A DNA stretch of 64,000 nt from Bathynomus jamesi (GCA_023014485.1 JAJOZX010000921.1:332001-396000), one strand, 5' to 3'. Counted from the stretch's first letter, positions 1 through 11,694 are shown. Made by a program: numbers and translations. Notes: generated from the letters alone by a model not told the origin.

Positions 1-448
1 ATAAAATTTTCGGTACTACCTGTATCCACTAGCGCCTTCAAAGACAAACCATTAGCTAAAATAGTAAGAATTGACTCTTTCAAAGAATGAGAAATAGAGC
101 CTGATAGAGAAGCTAAAGTATTAACAGAAGCAGAAGCTTTTGAATTAGAGCGACAAACTCTGGCAAAATGGCCTTTAATACCACATTTATGACATAAACT
201 CTCTCTTGCAGGACATTTAGCTCGCGGATGCACATTACTCCCACAAAAGAAACATCTACGAGACCTTGCTGCAGCAGTAGAAGACTCCTCGCAAAGAGTT
301 TCATTAGCACCTTGTTTAGCCTCATGTTTTTCTGTTGTAATTGTTTCAGTTTCACAACTAACTGAATTTAGAGGAGCATTAGAATGTATATAAGTATCAC
401 ACTGAATCTGAGCCAACTCAAGGCTGCGAGCTTGATCAAAAGCGATCT
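1..448 (-). CDS. Gypsy-type gag-protease, C-terminal part (runs off window edge)
   Basis: On the minus strand an open frame carries two CCHC zinc knuckles of the gag nucleocapsid type (CFFCGSNVHPRAKC and CHKCGIKGHFARVC, about 180-290). Near the window edge follows the aspartic-protease motif LVDTGS (about 15-35). This order, zinc knuckles then retropepsin, is the gag-pol junction of Ty3/Gypsy retrotransposons. The rest of pol would lie at lower coordinates outside the window. The frame stops abruptly at 449-456, which is one copy of an 8-bp duplication around an inserted hAT element. The N-terminal half of the same gag lies at 7233-7693, and the frame is kept if the insert and one duplication copy are ignored. 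Lineage within Gypsy not determined. Confidence 0.85.
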
Positions 449-731
449 GTAAATTGCAGGGGCGTACCTAACGTATTTGGCACCAGGGGCAGATCCTTCC
501 TTTGCCCCCCCCCCCCTATAAATAATTTAAAAATTTAAACACACAGAAAAATATATGTTTGCAAGTAGATTTTTAAACAGTACAGTACTGTCATACGCAA
601 ATTGGAAATAAGAAAAATGCAGGACATTAAAAAGTCAGTGAACAGGTAATACTGCATTTTATTTTATACAAAAAACACAGGAAATCCAGTCTCAACGCTC
701 AGCCTATTCTTCAAAGGTAAATAGAGAGGAT

Positions 732-1838
732 TCACAGTTTCTGCTTTCGAGCCTTAATTTCTGCAAATTGATCAATGACCTCATCAAAATTCACCTTCTT
801 TGCATATTCATGTTCAATTGAAAGTAAAGCCAGATTTGTCAATCTTGTCTGACTCATGGTCGAGCGAAAGAAATTTTTTATCAATTTCAATTTGGAAAAA
901 CTTCTTTCACATGAAGCAATAGACACACAGACAGTCAAAATGAATCTCAAACACAGTGACAAGCTTGGCAAAGATTCACAAAAATCCCATTTCACAATAA
1001 ACTCCAGAAACTGCAATGCTGTTCATTTCTTTGCCTCTTCAACGCTGATTTTGGCAGCTTCCAAATGCCTCCGAAGTCGTCCAATTTCCACACTGATATC
1101 TTCATCAGAGAATTCATCGAAAATCTGAGTCAAATTTGGAATATACTTCCGAAGTTCTTCTTCTGTTGCAACAACCAAAATGTTTGGCTGAATAACAGCG
1201 AAGATTGACAGAATTTGATCCATTGCCTTAGAATGAATCTCCAATTCTTGATGAAAGCGATCAAGACATTCAAACATAGCCCTTTTTACTTCCTCTGGCA
1301 ATGTGAGACCAGCATCCTTTGCCATCTCTTCTGGCATCCTTTTTCGGAGCTTTACTCTCCCTCTTCTCTCCATAGACATGTCCATTTCCTCACACTTTGT
1401 AGTTGCATAATGAATGGCCCTCTCCACAATTTCATTGCACTGATCTTCAAAAAACAGTTTTAGAGCTTGGAGCTTCACAATGCACTTTTCAATGCTGATT
1501 CCAACTGTTTGCAAATACTTTTGTGAGATTAATTTCTTCCAGGACTTCACACCAGAAAGAAAGGTAACTCAAAAAGGAGAAATCACATACAGCAGACAGC
1601 AAAATCTGAGCGATCCTCTTGTGTCCACATTTTCTTTGGGATCACACAGTACTTCAAGGGTTGAGGTCAGCTTTTCAAAATTTGCCTTCACTGGTTTCAC
1701 AGAGTCATAATGGGCACTCCATCTTGTCTGGGAAAGTTTTTTGACTATCATGCCTACATTCTCCATCAGCACTTCCCATCGATGAGTTGAGACTGAAAAG
1801 AAGGAATAGACTCTCTCCAAGGTTCCAAAAAAAGTCAC
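732..1838 (-). pseudogene. hAT transposase, C-terminal half, ZMYM/DUF4371-like, broken
   Basis: Minus-strand frames read as the C-terminal half of a hAT transposase. The segment from about 1838 to 1650 contains QTRWSAHYDSV; the middle contains a lysine/arginine-rich stretch near 1340-1380. The C-terminus (about 1000-735) has the hAT dimerisation signature SCERSFSKLKLIKNFFRSTM and LSIEHEYA. Breaks: an in-frame TGA near 1569, another near 1020, and frameshifts near 1520 and 1630, so no functional enzyme. The N-terminal half, with the BED or TTF zinc finger and first catalytic residues, is missing; the coding sequence ends where another repeat begins (about 1877). Confidence 0.8.
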
Positions 1839-1876
1839 ACATGAAGAAACGCTTATTACAACAGAAAAGCTTCAAA

Positions 1877-2283
1877 CAAGTGGTTCTCAAACTTTTTCGA
1901 ACCAGATACCCATTGAGTTATCAGATTATCAACCCAGACAAGCAGAGACAATTAATTATTAATGCGAATGCATTAACACTAATTCAATATAGTATGGTAT
2001 AACGCTAGCTATTATAATTGATATCATTATTTAATAAGCAGTAAGCATTAACAACATATTAAATATACAATGATACTACACTGGACATTGTAAAATTGTT
2101 GAACTAGACTAAGCCAATAAGCATTAGTACTAATTCAATATAGAATAGTACTGTAGTTGTTGATGTATTATATCATCACGACGATGCATTTACCGAGTAT
2201 TATAACATCACGACGATGCATTTATAAACACTTAAACATCACTATGATACCACATTGTCAAAAATTACTGGACACTGGTATAA
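1877..2283. mobile_element. Fragment of a second hAT-type repeat (one end only)
   Basis: The sequence starts CAAGTGGTTCTCAAAC, which resembles the CAGTGGTTCTCAAA ends common in non-autonomous hAT elements (from memory). It runs as AT-rich non-coding DNA with a repeated phrase (catcacgacgatgcattta, twice near 2172-2225) until the next transposon begins at 2284. I could not find a matching opposite end; the sequence right of 6804 may be its continuation. Confidence 0.45.
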
Positions 2284-2353
2284 TAAGGTAGGTTGATTTT
2301 CCGCATTTTTTTAGATATCGACTGTGGACTAGTCGAGATAGTCAGGGCTTAAT

Positions 2354-2765
2354 ATGATAATAACTGACAAAATTTCAGATCCCTAGCTTCAACCGTTTTT
2401 TGAGGAAACCGTTTCAAAAATCGTAAAAAAATCGTACCGAAAAATACCGCATTTTCGCAATTTTCGGCCGAAAAAAACATGCTATTTTCATAAAAAAATC
2501 CTGAAAAAAGTTACAATTTTATTGAAAAAAAGTAAAAAATACATGTGCAGAGTCAAATGATAATAACTGACAAAAAATTTCAGATCCCTACCTTTAACCA
2601 TTTTTTGAGGAAACCGTTTCAAAAATCGTCAAAAAATCGTACCGAAAAATACCGCATTTTCGCAATTTTCGGCCGAAAAAAACATGCTATTTTCATAAAA
2701 AAAATCCTGAAAAAAGTTACAATTTTATTGAAAAAAAGTAAAAAATACATGTGCAGAGTCAAATA
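2354..2765. repeat. Tandem duplication, 203-bp unit x 2
   Basis: The phrase atgataataactgacaaaa starts at 2354 and again at 2557, and the following 203 bases repeat with only a few changes, ending agtcaaat both times. The unit is rich in A-runs and contains the short phrase ccgcattttcgcaattttcgg. It lies between the left end of the transposon and the 3' end of its gene, so it is a subterminal repeat. Confidence 0.95.
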
Positions 2766-3073
2766 GACACATTTAGATCCCAAGATCATCATAATTTTCA
2801 CTGTAAGAGCCCTTAGAAGCAAAGGAAGGCCTCATCTGGCGGCTTAGGGCTTTGGCCAGAATGTGTTTGTGCCTTGATTCGAGTCCATAAACAGTATGGG
2901 AAGCTTCAGATGTCAGCTTCACGGCCCTTTCAACACTCTGAGAATGTGAAGGCAGATCAGGCAGCTCCAGCTTGGTGCCATTCAGCAATGCTTCTTGAAG
3001 CTCCTGGTCAGAAAAGTCTTCTGTGAGAGCAGGTTCACAGATGCCACTTTGAGAAAGGTTGATTAGTTCTGAC

Positions 3074-3572
3074 CAGAGCTGGGCAATAAATACATTGAAT
3101 GTATTTAAATACTAAATACATGGGAGAAATGTATTTAAATACTAAACACTAAATGCATTTTACGAATGTATTTAGATACTAAATACAAAATATATCAATT
3201 GTATTTAAATACATTTGTAAATACATTTTAAATACATACAAATCTGCTTGTTGAAGCCATGACACGCACACGATAAAGAAATCAACCGCTTTCGACTAAG
3301 AGTGGCACACAACTGATTGAACTGACACGTTGAAACATGAACCATGCTGTACTACACTGTCGACGCGTCGTACTGTGCTAGTACAGAACGTGTATTAAAC
3401 CAGTAAAAGTATTTACATTTTTATATTTTGAGTATTTAAATACTCATTAAAGTATTTAAATACTATATTTAAATACATGAAAAACAATGTATTTATAAAT
3501 ACAGTTCTAAATACACAAATGTATTTAAATACGTATTTAAATACAAATGTATTTAAATACTGCCCAGCTCTG
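3074..3572. mobile_element. hAT MITE with gtatttaaatac repeats
   Basis: TIRs CAGAGCTGGGCA and TGCCCAGCTCTG, flanked by an identical 8-bp duplication GTTCTGAC (3066-3073 and 3573-3580). The interior repeats the palindrome gtatttaaatac many times on both sides. It interrupts exon 4 of the surrounding transposase gene; removing it and one duplication copy restores the exon frame. Confidence 0.92.
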
Positions 3573-3751
3573 GTTCTGACCAGTGGATAGCTTCAATGTT
3601 GATGGCTGTGATCTTCTTCAGCCTCTTCTTGGCTGGCTTCCCACTTCTGAAAGAATAATAATTAATTTATTATTTATTCCAGTTTAAGATTTAATCCCTA
3701 TTAGTCTCAGAATTGCTGATTTAAATAAAACTTAAATTAAAAAAAAAAAAA

Positions 3752-3930
3752 CCCGAGTTCTATAAATCCCCATAATCGAATTTTTTTCAGAAAGAAAGTA
3801 AGATTATTTCCATTATCAGAGGGGAAGGGAGGAATTGGGATAAGAAAATGTGAAAAAAAATTCGATTATGGGGATTTATAGAACTCGAGCCTTTTTTTTA
3901 TTAAATAAATCCCCATAATCAAATTTTTTT
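3752..3930. repeat. Intronic inverted repeat (hairpin) plus a third half-copy
   Basis: The phrase cgagttctataaatcccc at about 3763 returns as its complement at about 3870-3890. A third, partial direct copy of the first arm (aaatccccataatc) follows at 3905. It lies inside the last intron of the transposase gene and is probably a small foldback MITE. Confidence 0.75.
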
Positions 3931-5262
3931 TTCACATTTTTTAAAATTAATAAATGCTTACCTGATGGACAGAATTTTCTTGAGAGCAGCTTCTCTCACT
4001 TCCAAGTCATCAGACTTCATCATAGAGTACAGCACATTCTCGGGCAGCAAGGCAAAAGCATTGTGCTTCAGGTTCTTGAAAGCAACACCCTGGATTTCTT
4101 CAGACTGCTGCTTGATCCTCTGGATCATGTTGAAGATGTACAGCTGCTGATTGTGGAACTTGCTGTCCCTTTTGATCTCAAACCAACTGACTGCATACAC
4201 TTCCACAATGAACTTGATGGCCTGGTAAAGCTTATCCTGTAGTTCTGGAGGGTAAGCACCTTTGGTCCACAGACACATCAATCTAATTGCCAAAGTCAAC
4301 CATCTTGCATGGTTTAATGGTCCAATTTTCCAGGCAGCAAATCTTGGGTTGACTTTGCCCCCGGAAATTCCAAGCACATACTCCAAAAGAAGCCTCTGGT
4401 CGCTACTGAGATCATTCATTGTCTCCTCAGCAAATTCCATGTCATCCAGGGGGCCACTGAGTTTGGTGAATTCCACTTGTGGCAGATCTTGGTAGTCAAT
4501 TTCACAGAGTTTTCCCAGCAGACCAGTGAAAGCAGTGGGACTTTTGGTACTGCCATCAAGATGCTTGAAAACAGCTCTGAAAGGAAGCTCATTCTGATGG
4601 AGTGAACAGCCAATGGTGTGCAATTTCCGCTCAATTTTATTTTCCAGAGCTGTTACAAGGCCTCCCTCTCAGCCAGTGTTTGTATTTGTGTTGTCAAGGA
4701 GGACAGCTTTCAGGGTATGAACACTGTTAAACTCCTCCAAGACACTAGCAACTTCTTCACCAAGAAGAACTCCAGTCGCACCTTTAATTGGGATGACTCT
4801 GTGAGTAAGATATGTTCCACTTTCAGTTCCCGGCTCCTTTGTGAAAGTCAAATGGTGCTCTTGTCCCTTTCCTTTCTTCAGCTTAATCTCCCCATTTTCA
4901 TCCTTAACTTCTCTGTACAGCAAAGTGTCCTTGTCAACTTTCCCATCAACCCCAATACACACTAACTTTTCCAGATCCTCATTGTGCTTTTCATCACTTT
5001 TCACTTTCATTCTAGCTTTTTCCCTGTCCATTTTCGATTTATCAACTATTATCTGTTTCACATCAAGGCCAGGCTTAAGCAGGTCCATAGCTTGTAAGTC
5101 CAGGAGGAAGGCATTAGCAAGACTTGCCCCAAGTTTGGAAGAAACATCACCCCTGATCAGTTCCATGGCACATCTGGGGGTTTTCAAAAAGCTGTAACCT
5201 ACACTTGGGTGCCTCCTTGGCTTCAACTCTTCAGCTTCACCACCAGATGGCTGAAATGAAAA

Positions 5263-5556
5263 TAAAAAATAAATTACTAAAGCGAAAATGGGGGAAAATA
5301 GAGGAAAAAGTAGGGAAAAATATGGGTAAAAATCGACGAAAATGGGCGGAAATAAGAATAAATTACTAAAGCGAAAATGGGTGAAAAAAGGGGGAAAATA
5401 GGGGGGGAAATGGGTAAAAATTCAGGTAAAAAGTCGGCGAAAATGGGCGAAAAAAATAATAAATTACTAAAGCGAAAATGGGGGGAAAAAGGGGGGAAAT
5501 AGAAACAAAAAGTAGGGATAAATTTGGGTAAAAATAGGATAAGATATAAGAAAAAA
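5263..5556. repeat. Intronic minisatellite, about 3 degenerate copies of 89-101 bp
   Basis: The phrase aaattactaaagcgaaaatgg occurs at 5271, 5360 and 5461. Each copy is followed by G-rich/A-rich runs such as gggggaaaatag and gggtaaaaat. The block fills most of the intron between exons 2 and 3 of the transposase gene. Confidence 0.85.
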
Positions 5557-7232
5557 AATATATTACCTCTCCTGATTCTCCTGAGCTGGATTCAAAAGAA
5601 ATATCTTGTGAAGGTGTGGAGGCAAAAGTGGCCAAATCCACTTCCTGCTGCTGTTGAATCTGGCTCTGTAATCTTTCTGCTTCAGCTGCAGCCCTCTGGT
5701 CTCTCTTCACAGCAGCTTTATCCACAGATCCCAGCTGGAAAGAGCCCTTGGGTCCTATTTTGGCCCTCTGATCTCGCAAGTATTCCCTCTCCTCTACTGG
5801 AACCTGATATATTAAAGTATATTAAATAGCGGATCTAAAATAAGAGATAAAATCCTGAACAAAATTGATTATTAATTTCTCTTACCAGAGGGGGGAAAGG
5901 AAGATTACAGGAGGAAAATGCGGATATTTTTCAATTACAAGCATTGAATTTCCTTCCATTTAAAAGGCACCTAATCGCACTAAGTTAGGCCAGTTAAAAG
6001 TTAAAAAAATAATAGCATTACCTTCTTACTGAGAGAACAAGTGCAGATTATGTGCTGTGTTTGACAATTTTCTTTCTTGCACTTGACAGCATTGTCATCA
6101 CAGGGACGAACAGGTAGCTTACAGGTGCAAGCAGAAATGTCAAAAAGTTTATCCAGCTTTTCCTCCAGATTCTGCTCCTGGACTGTAGAAAGAGATTTCC
6201 TGTTTATCTCTTTTGCTTTCTTGAAGCACACTTTATCCACCAATTTCACTACATAATATTCCTCATACAGGGGCAGCCGCGGGTTCACTGCCTGCCAGAT
6301 CTCAATCACATCCTTTGCTATCATTTTAGCAATATCATAGTCTTTCAAGTCCGGGTGGCTGTTTTGGAGGAAATAACTGTACTGAATAACTTGGCGGAGG
6401 GTAGGAGGCTCTGTTTTATCCAAAGGGGAAGGCTGGCCACTGAATTTTTTGGCACTATCACTTCGAGTTAACACTGCAGACTTCCGTTTTTTACCCATTT
6501 TTATGAAATATCTGAAAATAAACACAATTAAATAAACACATCATAAAATAACTTAATTTAATACACATTTTATAGGTAAATATCTTTAAAAAATACAAAA
6601 TAATACACTAATAAACATCTACGCGCGCGCGATTTTACACGTAAAATTCGGCAATTTTACAACTTAAAAATAATTAACAATCCTCAAAAAATACAATCAT
6701 TTTCACAAATATGAGTTGGTGCAACGTTTTTTATACATTAATACCTTTCTATCTAGACTAGTCCAAGATCACAGTTCCAAAATCAACTTACCCTACTGGT
6801 ATAAGTACCATGATATTGTTATAAACACCAGCACTTTATGCTTTATCATAATTATTTAATGAAACATACCTCATTAAAGTGTACAAGACTTGGAATGTCA
6901 TTTGCAGCCAGCTGGCTGTGCTCAACAAACTGATGACTAAAACGTCAACAAACGTTCTCCTTTCGACGTAATTTTGATCAAATATTTAATTTTTCGTTTG
7001 TAAATTTTGTATTGCCAATAAAACTAAAAATTTATTTTATAGTGGAAATTAACATTAAGCTGTTGTAATAGTTTGAAATTTTTCAAATTTTTTATCTTAC
7101 TTTGGCGAATTATTCATTTGGTTTGAAAACTTGTACTGGTATTTCAACTCTCCCGATGGCAACCCCCTCCTGGCTGTCACCCGGTGCGGACCGCCCCCCT
7201 CGCACCCCCCTTAGTACGCAACTGGTAAACTG

Positions 7233-7693
7233 AGAGATTTGTTTTCAAGCAATCGTTGCCTAATGAAAGGAGTATTCAAACCGTTTATAAAAGCATCTCT
7301 TATATATTCATCTCTGTATTGATCTGCAGAGACCGATTGAAAGTTACAATCTTTACTCAAATGCTTTAATGCATTCATGTAATAGTCCAAACTCTCTCCC
7401 ATCTCCTAACGACGGGTGGCTAATAGGTGACGAGCAAACGTTTCATTTTTCGGTTTTATATAAAGTTCATTGAGCAACTTTATAGCATCTTCATAGGTAG
7501 TACAATCAACTATGTACTCATAGACTAAAGGAGATACATGGTTTACGAGCAAACTTAGCTTTTGAGTCTGAAGATCAGAAGGTAACGCGGCCAGAAAGTA
7601 CTGAAATGTCTTGAACCAGTGACTCCAGAGACGAGACGAACTTGAGGATGAGGGCTCGGCATCAAATCTTTCCGGCTTCAGAAACTTGTCCAT
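7233..7693 (-). CDS. Gypsy-type gag, N-terminal part
   Basis: The minus-strand frame begins with an ATG at 7693 (MDKFLKPERF) and encodes a retrotransposon-gag-like helical region with FKTFQYFLAALPSD near the start and YIRDAFINGL further on. One in-frame TAG near 7405 interrupts it. At 7232 the frame meets the right duplication copy of the hAT element 457-7224, beyond which the same gag continues at 448-1. The leader sequence upstream (7694-7806) contains a small inverted repeat, aagttgattaaa / tttaatcaactt, and is then cut by another hAT. Confidence 0.8.
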
Positions 7694-7806
7694 ATCCTCT
7701 GATCTTGAAATTAAGTTGATTAAATTGAAATGAAACGCTCTCCTTTTCTTAGGCTTTAATCAACTTAATTGAACAACATTCCTGTTAATATAAACAGTGG
7801 TGTAGT

Positions 7807-9154
7807 CAGTGATGGGCATCGATACATGAAAATCGCTAAAGCGATACCGATACATCGATACATGAAGAACGTCTTAGGCGATACCGATACGCCGATACTT
7901 TCTAGATGTCTTAAGCGATACCGATACCGATACATGCATCGCCGATACATGTATCGCCGGTACATTTTTATAATTATTCATTTAATATGTAGGTATTAGA
8001 TATTATTGTTTATACTAGTAATTTGTACGCACTGTAAGTAAAATCAACGACATTTTAATGGGTTTTATAGATGTAAATAAAAACAATTGCTTTATTTAAT
8101 GAAAGTATGTTTTAATTTTGTAGGATACATGAATGACTGAAAATATTACACTAACAATTAAAAGTAATTACTATTACCCTTCAAAAATACCAGCTGGCTA
8201 AACATCCATCTGGTCAGACAGTCTATTCCTTTTTGGAGCGTGAATGTGACCAGCCAAACTAAACAACCGTTCTACAGGAGCAGAGGATGGTAGTGGTGTG
8301 TTATACTTCAGGAAGACCCGTAGAATTCCTGGGTACTGCCTCAGAGATTGGGAGAGAATGACTTCCGTCACCCAGATACTGTAAAACTTCCATCTCAGTG
8401 GAATCTTGGGTTGCAGAGACATTAGGGAAGCAGACTCATAACAGAAGAAATCATCTGTACTTCCGTCAGATGCAGCATCACTTAGTTGTTGCTGGGGGGT
8501 CTGCTCGCTGAGGCTCTTAACAGCATTAACCAACATTTCTTGAACCCTCTTTTTGACAATGTTAGTATTAAATTTGCCTTTTATTGTCATCCACTTTAAC
8601 TTGAACAGAGGATTTGAAGACGATGCCAGTATTGCTGCTTTACACTCATGCGACGCATCAAGGCACAGAAACTTTTCAAACCGCTTAGTGAACCCTGCTG
8701 TGACTGCATTGAGAAGTGGCTGACAATGACGCAATGCCTCCGAATTCAAACGCTCTAGCTTCTTCTCTACAGCTAACAATGTTTCTATATTATGGTTAAT
8801 TAATCTCAATAACACAAGTACAAACGTGTTTAAACGTTGCGCCGTACTGTGTGACGTGACTAGTAGAGTAGTACTGTCATTAAATAAATATTTAATAATA
8901 TTATTATTTATGTATATTCATAAATATAACTCAGTAGTGTCATATTATAACATCTATTTAAATATTTAAAAATTCTTATTAATGTATCGATGTATCGAAG
9001 TATCGATTTTTTTCTATACATTTAAGAAAATTGACCTTAGCGATACCGATAAATCGATACTTTTGTCAAGTAGCTAAAGCGATACCGATACCGATACAAA
9101 AGTATCGCTCGATACGTATCGGCGATACATGTATCTAGATACTGCCCATCACTG
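7807..9154 (-). mobile_element. hAT transposon with cgatac subterminal repeats
   Basis: Perfect 13-bp TIRs, CAGTGATGGGCAT-like on the left and ATGCCCATCACTG-like on the right, flanked by GGTGTAGT (7799-7806) and GGTGTTGT (9155-9162), 7/8 identical. Both subterminal regions repeat the motif cgataccgatacat, about ten times in all, as hAT subterminal transposase-binding arrays often do. It carries a fragment of transposase (8198-8815), so it is a deleted derivative. Confidence 0.92.
8198..8815 (-). pseudogene. hAT transposase, C-terminal dimerisation region
   Basis: The minus-strand reading ends with the hAT family C-terminal signature [20 protein letters not shown] followed by PKRNRLSDQ, which forms the dimerisation and last catalytic region of hAT transposases. 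Upstream residues (LFKLKWM) also fit the family. The frame is open for 205 codons, but the zinc finger and main catalytic core are absent, so it cannot be a full enzyme. It could be the last exon of a former autonomous element. Confidence 0.85.
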
Positions 9155-9162
9155 GGTGTTGT

Positions 9163-9497
<335 letters not shown>

Positions 9498-9536
9498 GAA
9501 ATAGGATCCCTCCTAAGGAGACGTAATTTTACATTT

Positions 9537-9960
9537 AGGATATAAAACGAAGACGTAGAGCAAGAAAGTCATTATATTTGGCTGCAGCCGACGTTTCGGG
9601 CAACTCTACCCATTTTCAAGGCCTAATAAATAAAAAGCTAAAATTAATGCATGAAAAAAAAAATATACGAATGTCAAAAACAAACTAATTCATAGCACAA
9701 AATAAAACCACTTAAAGAATAAAAATTAAAAAGCGTAAAACAAGCATAAGCCAAAAACAAAAATTAAAATAAAAAATTATATACATGACAAATAACACAT
9801 GATAAAAGTAAAACTTTAAAACTAAAAACATTCAAACAAATTAGTTAAAAACTTCACTAATAAAAAGTTAAATGAAAAGACGCAAAAGTGCACGAAACAT
9901 ACCATGCTCACTTGACATCCTCAAACAACTGAGGCGAAAAGGAGACAGGGTCAAGGGGAG
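9537..9960 (-). repeat. Left inverted arm of the PLE (pseudo-LTR)
   Basis: Complementary to 11727-12149 over roughly 420 bp with few differences. It includes the start of the protein-coding frame (9872) and an antisense gaaaatgggtag / cccgaaacg segment. That segment could be a decayed hammerhead ribozyme core, as known in PLE terminal repeats. Confidence 0.9.
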
Positions 9961-11694
9961 GACCGTGAAATTTTTAAAAAGCTTGGGTTTAAATGAATCT
10001 ATTGTTATTACTAAACCAGATAAGGGTAGCGGTGTTGTGGTTATGAATAAAACTGATTATATTAAAAAAATGCTTGATATTCTTTCTGATTCATTAAAAT
10101 TTGTTAAGGTAGATGAACAGGTTTCTAAAATTATTCAGCGATTGGAAGACAAGGTTAACCGTGTTTTGCTTAAGCTTAAACATGATTGTGTTATTAACTC
10201 CTCCACTTATGATGAATTGTACGTTTCAGGCTCTTATTTGGGCCTTATGTATGGTCTGCCTAAGGTTCATAAAGTCGGTGTTCCATTGCGCCCAATTTTA
10301 GCGTCTTATCCTTTGGCTAATTACAAACTTGCCAAATTTCTTGTCCCACTGTTATCATCATTTACTGTGAACTTGTACAGTGTTAAGGATAGTTTTTTCT
10401 TTTGTGTCGGAAATTAAGAAGTTTAATATGAATTCTTTGTTTATGACAAGTTTTGATGTATCTTCCCTCTTTACAAATGTCCCCTTGGATGAGACCATTA
10501 CAATTATTTTAAATAAAGCTTTTCCACAGCCGGACTCACTTTTTCACGGCTTTGGCAGAGCACAGTTTGAGCAGCTTCTGAATTTGGCTGTCAAGGATAA
10601 CTTTTTTAGTTTTCAAGGGGTAGTTTACCGTCAGTTGGATGGAGTGGGATGGGGAGCCCCTTGGGTCCCGTTTTTGCGAATATTTTCATGTCTCATCTTG
10701 AGGAAAGGGCCTTCTGTGAGTGCCCCCCTCACCTTAAGCCGAATTTGTACAGACGTTATGTTGATGACACGTTTGCTTTATTCCAAACGGATAATCAATC
10801 AGTTCAGTTTTTAAATTTTTTGAACACACTTCATAAGAACATTATATTTACGCAGGAAAAGGAAGTTCAAGGTTCTATTCCTTTCCTTGATGTTTTGGTT
10901 TCCAAATCAGGCTCAACTGTTTTAACTTCCACATACCGGAAGCCTACTTTTACGGGTTTAGGTTTTAATTTTTATAGTTTTTGCGATTTAATTACAAACT
11001 AAGTTCGATTCGCACTTTAGTGCATAGAGCTTATAATATTTGCTCAAACTTTGCTCTGCTTCATAATGAGTTTGAATTCCTTACTGATTTTTTCTTTAAA
11101 AATGGTTTTCCACGGGTTCTTGTACAAGGTATTATTGGTAAATTACTTAATAATGTTTATTCCCCCAAACTTATCCCAACGTATGATGCTCCTAAGAATT
11201 GTAAATATCTTGTTTTACCTGATCTCTACCAATTTAACACTTTTGTGAAAAAGCAATTGTTGAGTGTGGTGAGGAAATTTTATTTTCACACTGATTTTAA
11301 GGTTGCTTTTGTGAATAATAATACCCTTGAATGTTTTTTCCGTTGTAAGGACAAAATCCCCCCTGCGATGAACTGTTCTGTCGTTTATTTGTTTACCTGC
11401 CCTGGGTGTTCCCAGGGGAACTACGTTGGCAGCACAGTTCGTTCTTTGCAGGCAAGATTTTGCTCCCATATGGGTATTAGCCATAGGACAGGAAAAGTTT
11501 TATCTAAAAAGGAACAGTCTGCCATTAGAAATCATTCTGTTAAGTGTAAAGTTGATATTTCCGTTAATAACTTTAAAATTCTTAAATCATTAAAATGTCC
11601 GTCCTCTCTCCGTATTTATGAATCTTTGTGCATTAAATTTCTGAACTCCAGCTTAAATATTGATTCTAGCTGTTACCCCCTTTATATTAATTAG
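9872..11694 (+). pseudogene. PLE reverse transcriptase with GIY-YIG endonuclease, frameshifted
   Basis: Reading frames in order give the PLE-type RT start KPDKGSGVVVMN (about 10013), GLPKVHKVGVPLRPILA (about 10255), SFDVSSLFTNVPLDET (about 10450) and the catalytic RRYVDDTFALF (about 10750). The C-terminal GIY-YIG domain has VVYLFTCPGC, YVGST and QARFCSHM (11373-11470). These lie in different frames: shifts occur near 10390, 10645 and 10985, so the gene is dead. The first 30 or so codons fall inside the left inverted arm. PLEs prime reverse transcription at target breaks; the GIY-YIG domain supplies the nick. Confidence 0.9.

Larger units (their letters stand above)
2773..6498 (-). pseudogene. 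Transposase gene of unnamed DDE family, four exons, one stop plus one inserted MITE
   Basis: Exons on the minus strand: 6498-6022, 5803-5567, 5250-3962 and 3646-2773, with GT..AG introns and matching phases (0, 0 and 2). I chose the ATG at 6498 (MGKKRK); an in-frame ATG lies upstream at 6525. Exon 1 ends in a Cys/His-rich zinc-binding-like stretch (about 6140-6030). Exon 3 carries candidate catalytic motifs: IGVDGK (about 4950), DNTNTNTG (4672-4695), LHQNELPF (about 4600) and NHARWL (about 4310). Exon 4 carries VERAVKLT (about 2920). The only coding lesions seen are an in-frame TGA at 4669-4671 and a 499-bp MITE in exon 4 (3074-3572). Similar hypothetical proteins are, from memory, widespread in arthropods and cnidarians. 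Function as transposase is inferred from position between TIRs and the D/D/E-like motifs. Confidence 0.8.
2284..6794 (-). mobile_element. Unclassified DDE DNA transposon with a 4-exon transposase gene
   Basis: Ends are imperfect TIRs: the left reads TAAGGTAGGTTGATTTT and the complement of the right reads AGGGTAAGTTGATTTT. A second conserved block near GGACTAGTCTAGATAG lies about 35-50 bp further in on both sides. The flanks carry an identical 10-bp duplication, ACTGGTATAA (2274-2283 and 6795-6804). Inside is one minus-strand, spliced transposase gene (2773-6498). A 10-bp TSD would suit Mutator-like elements, but the protein motifs do not clearly match that group, so I leave it unclassified. 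It also holds a 203-bp tandem repeat, a hAT MITE and an intronic hairpin. A related element lies at 59678-62416. Confidence 0.8.
457..7224 (-). mobile_element. hAT transposon, composite (carries a second transposon)
   Basis: The insert has related ends: CAGGGGCGTACC on the left and, on the complement of the right, CAGTTGCGTACT. It is flanked by an 8-bp duplication, GTAAATTG at 449-456 and GTAAACTG at 7225-7232 (7/8). An 8-bp TSD and CAG ends fit the hAT superfamily, and the left part encodes a broken hAT transposase. The G/C-rich right end (7140-7224) resembles hAT families whose transposase is of the ZMYM/DUF4371 type, from memory. Most of the middle (2284-6794) is a later, unrelated DNA transposon. 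The host site is a Gypsy gag gene. Confidence 0.85.

Noticed and set aside
3074..3572. CRISPR-like array of gtatttaaatac
   Set aside because: Eukaryotic context, irregular spacing, palindromic units and hAT TIRs with a TSD explain it.
5366..5779. Minus-strand frame with FPPLFSPFFHP-type repeats as part of a protein
   Set aside because: Only the first 79 codons are an exon; the rest is translation of the intronic minisatellite beyond a GT donor.
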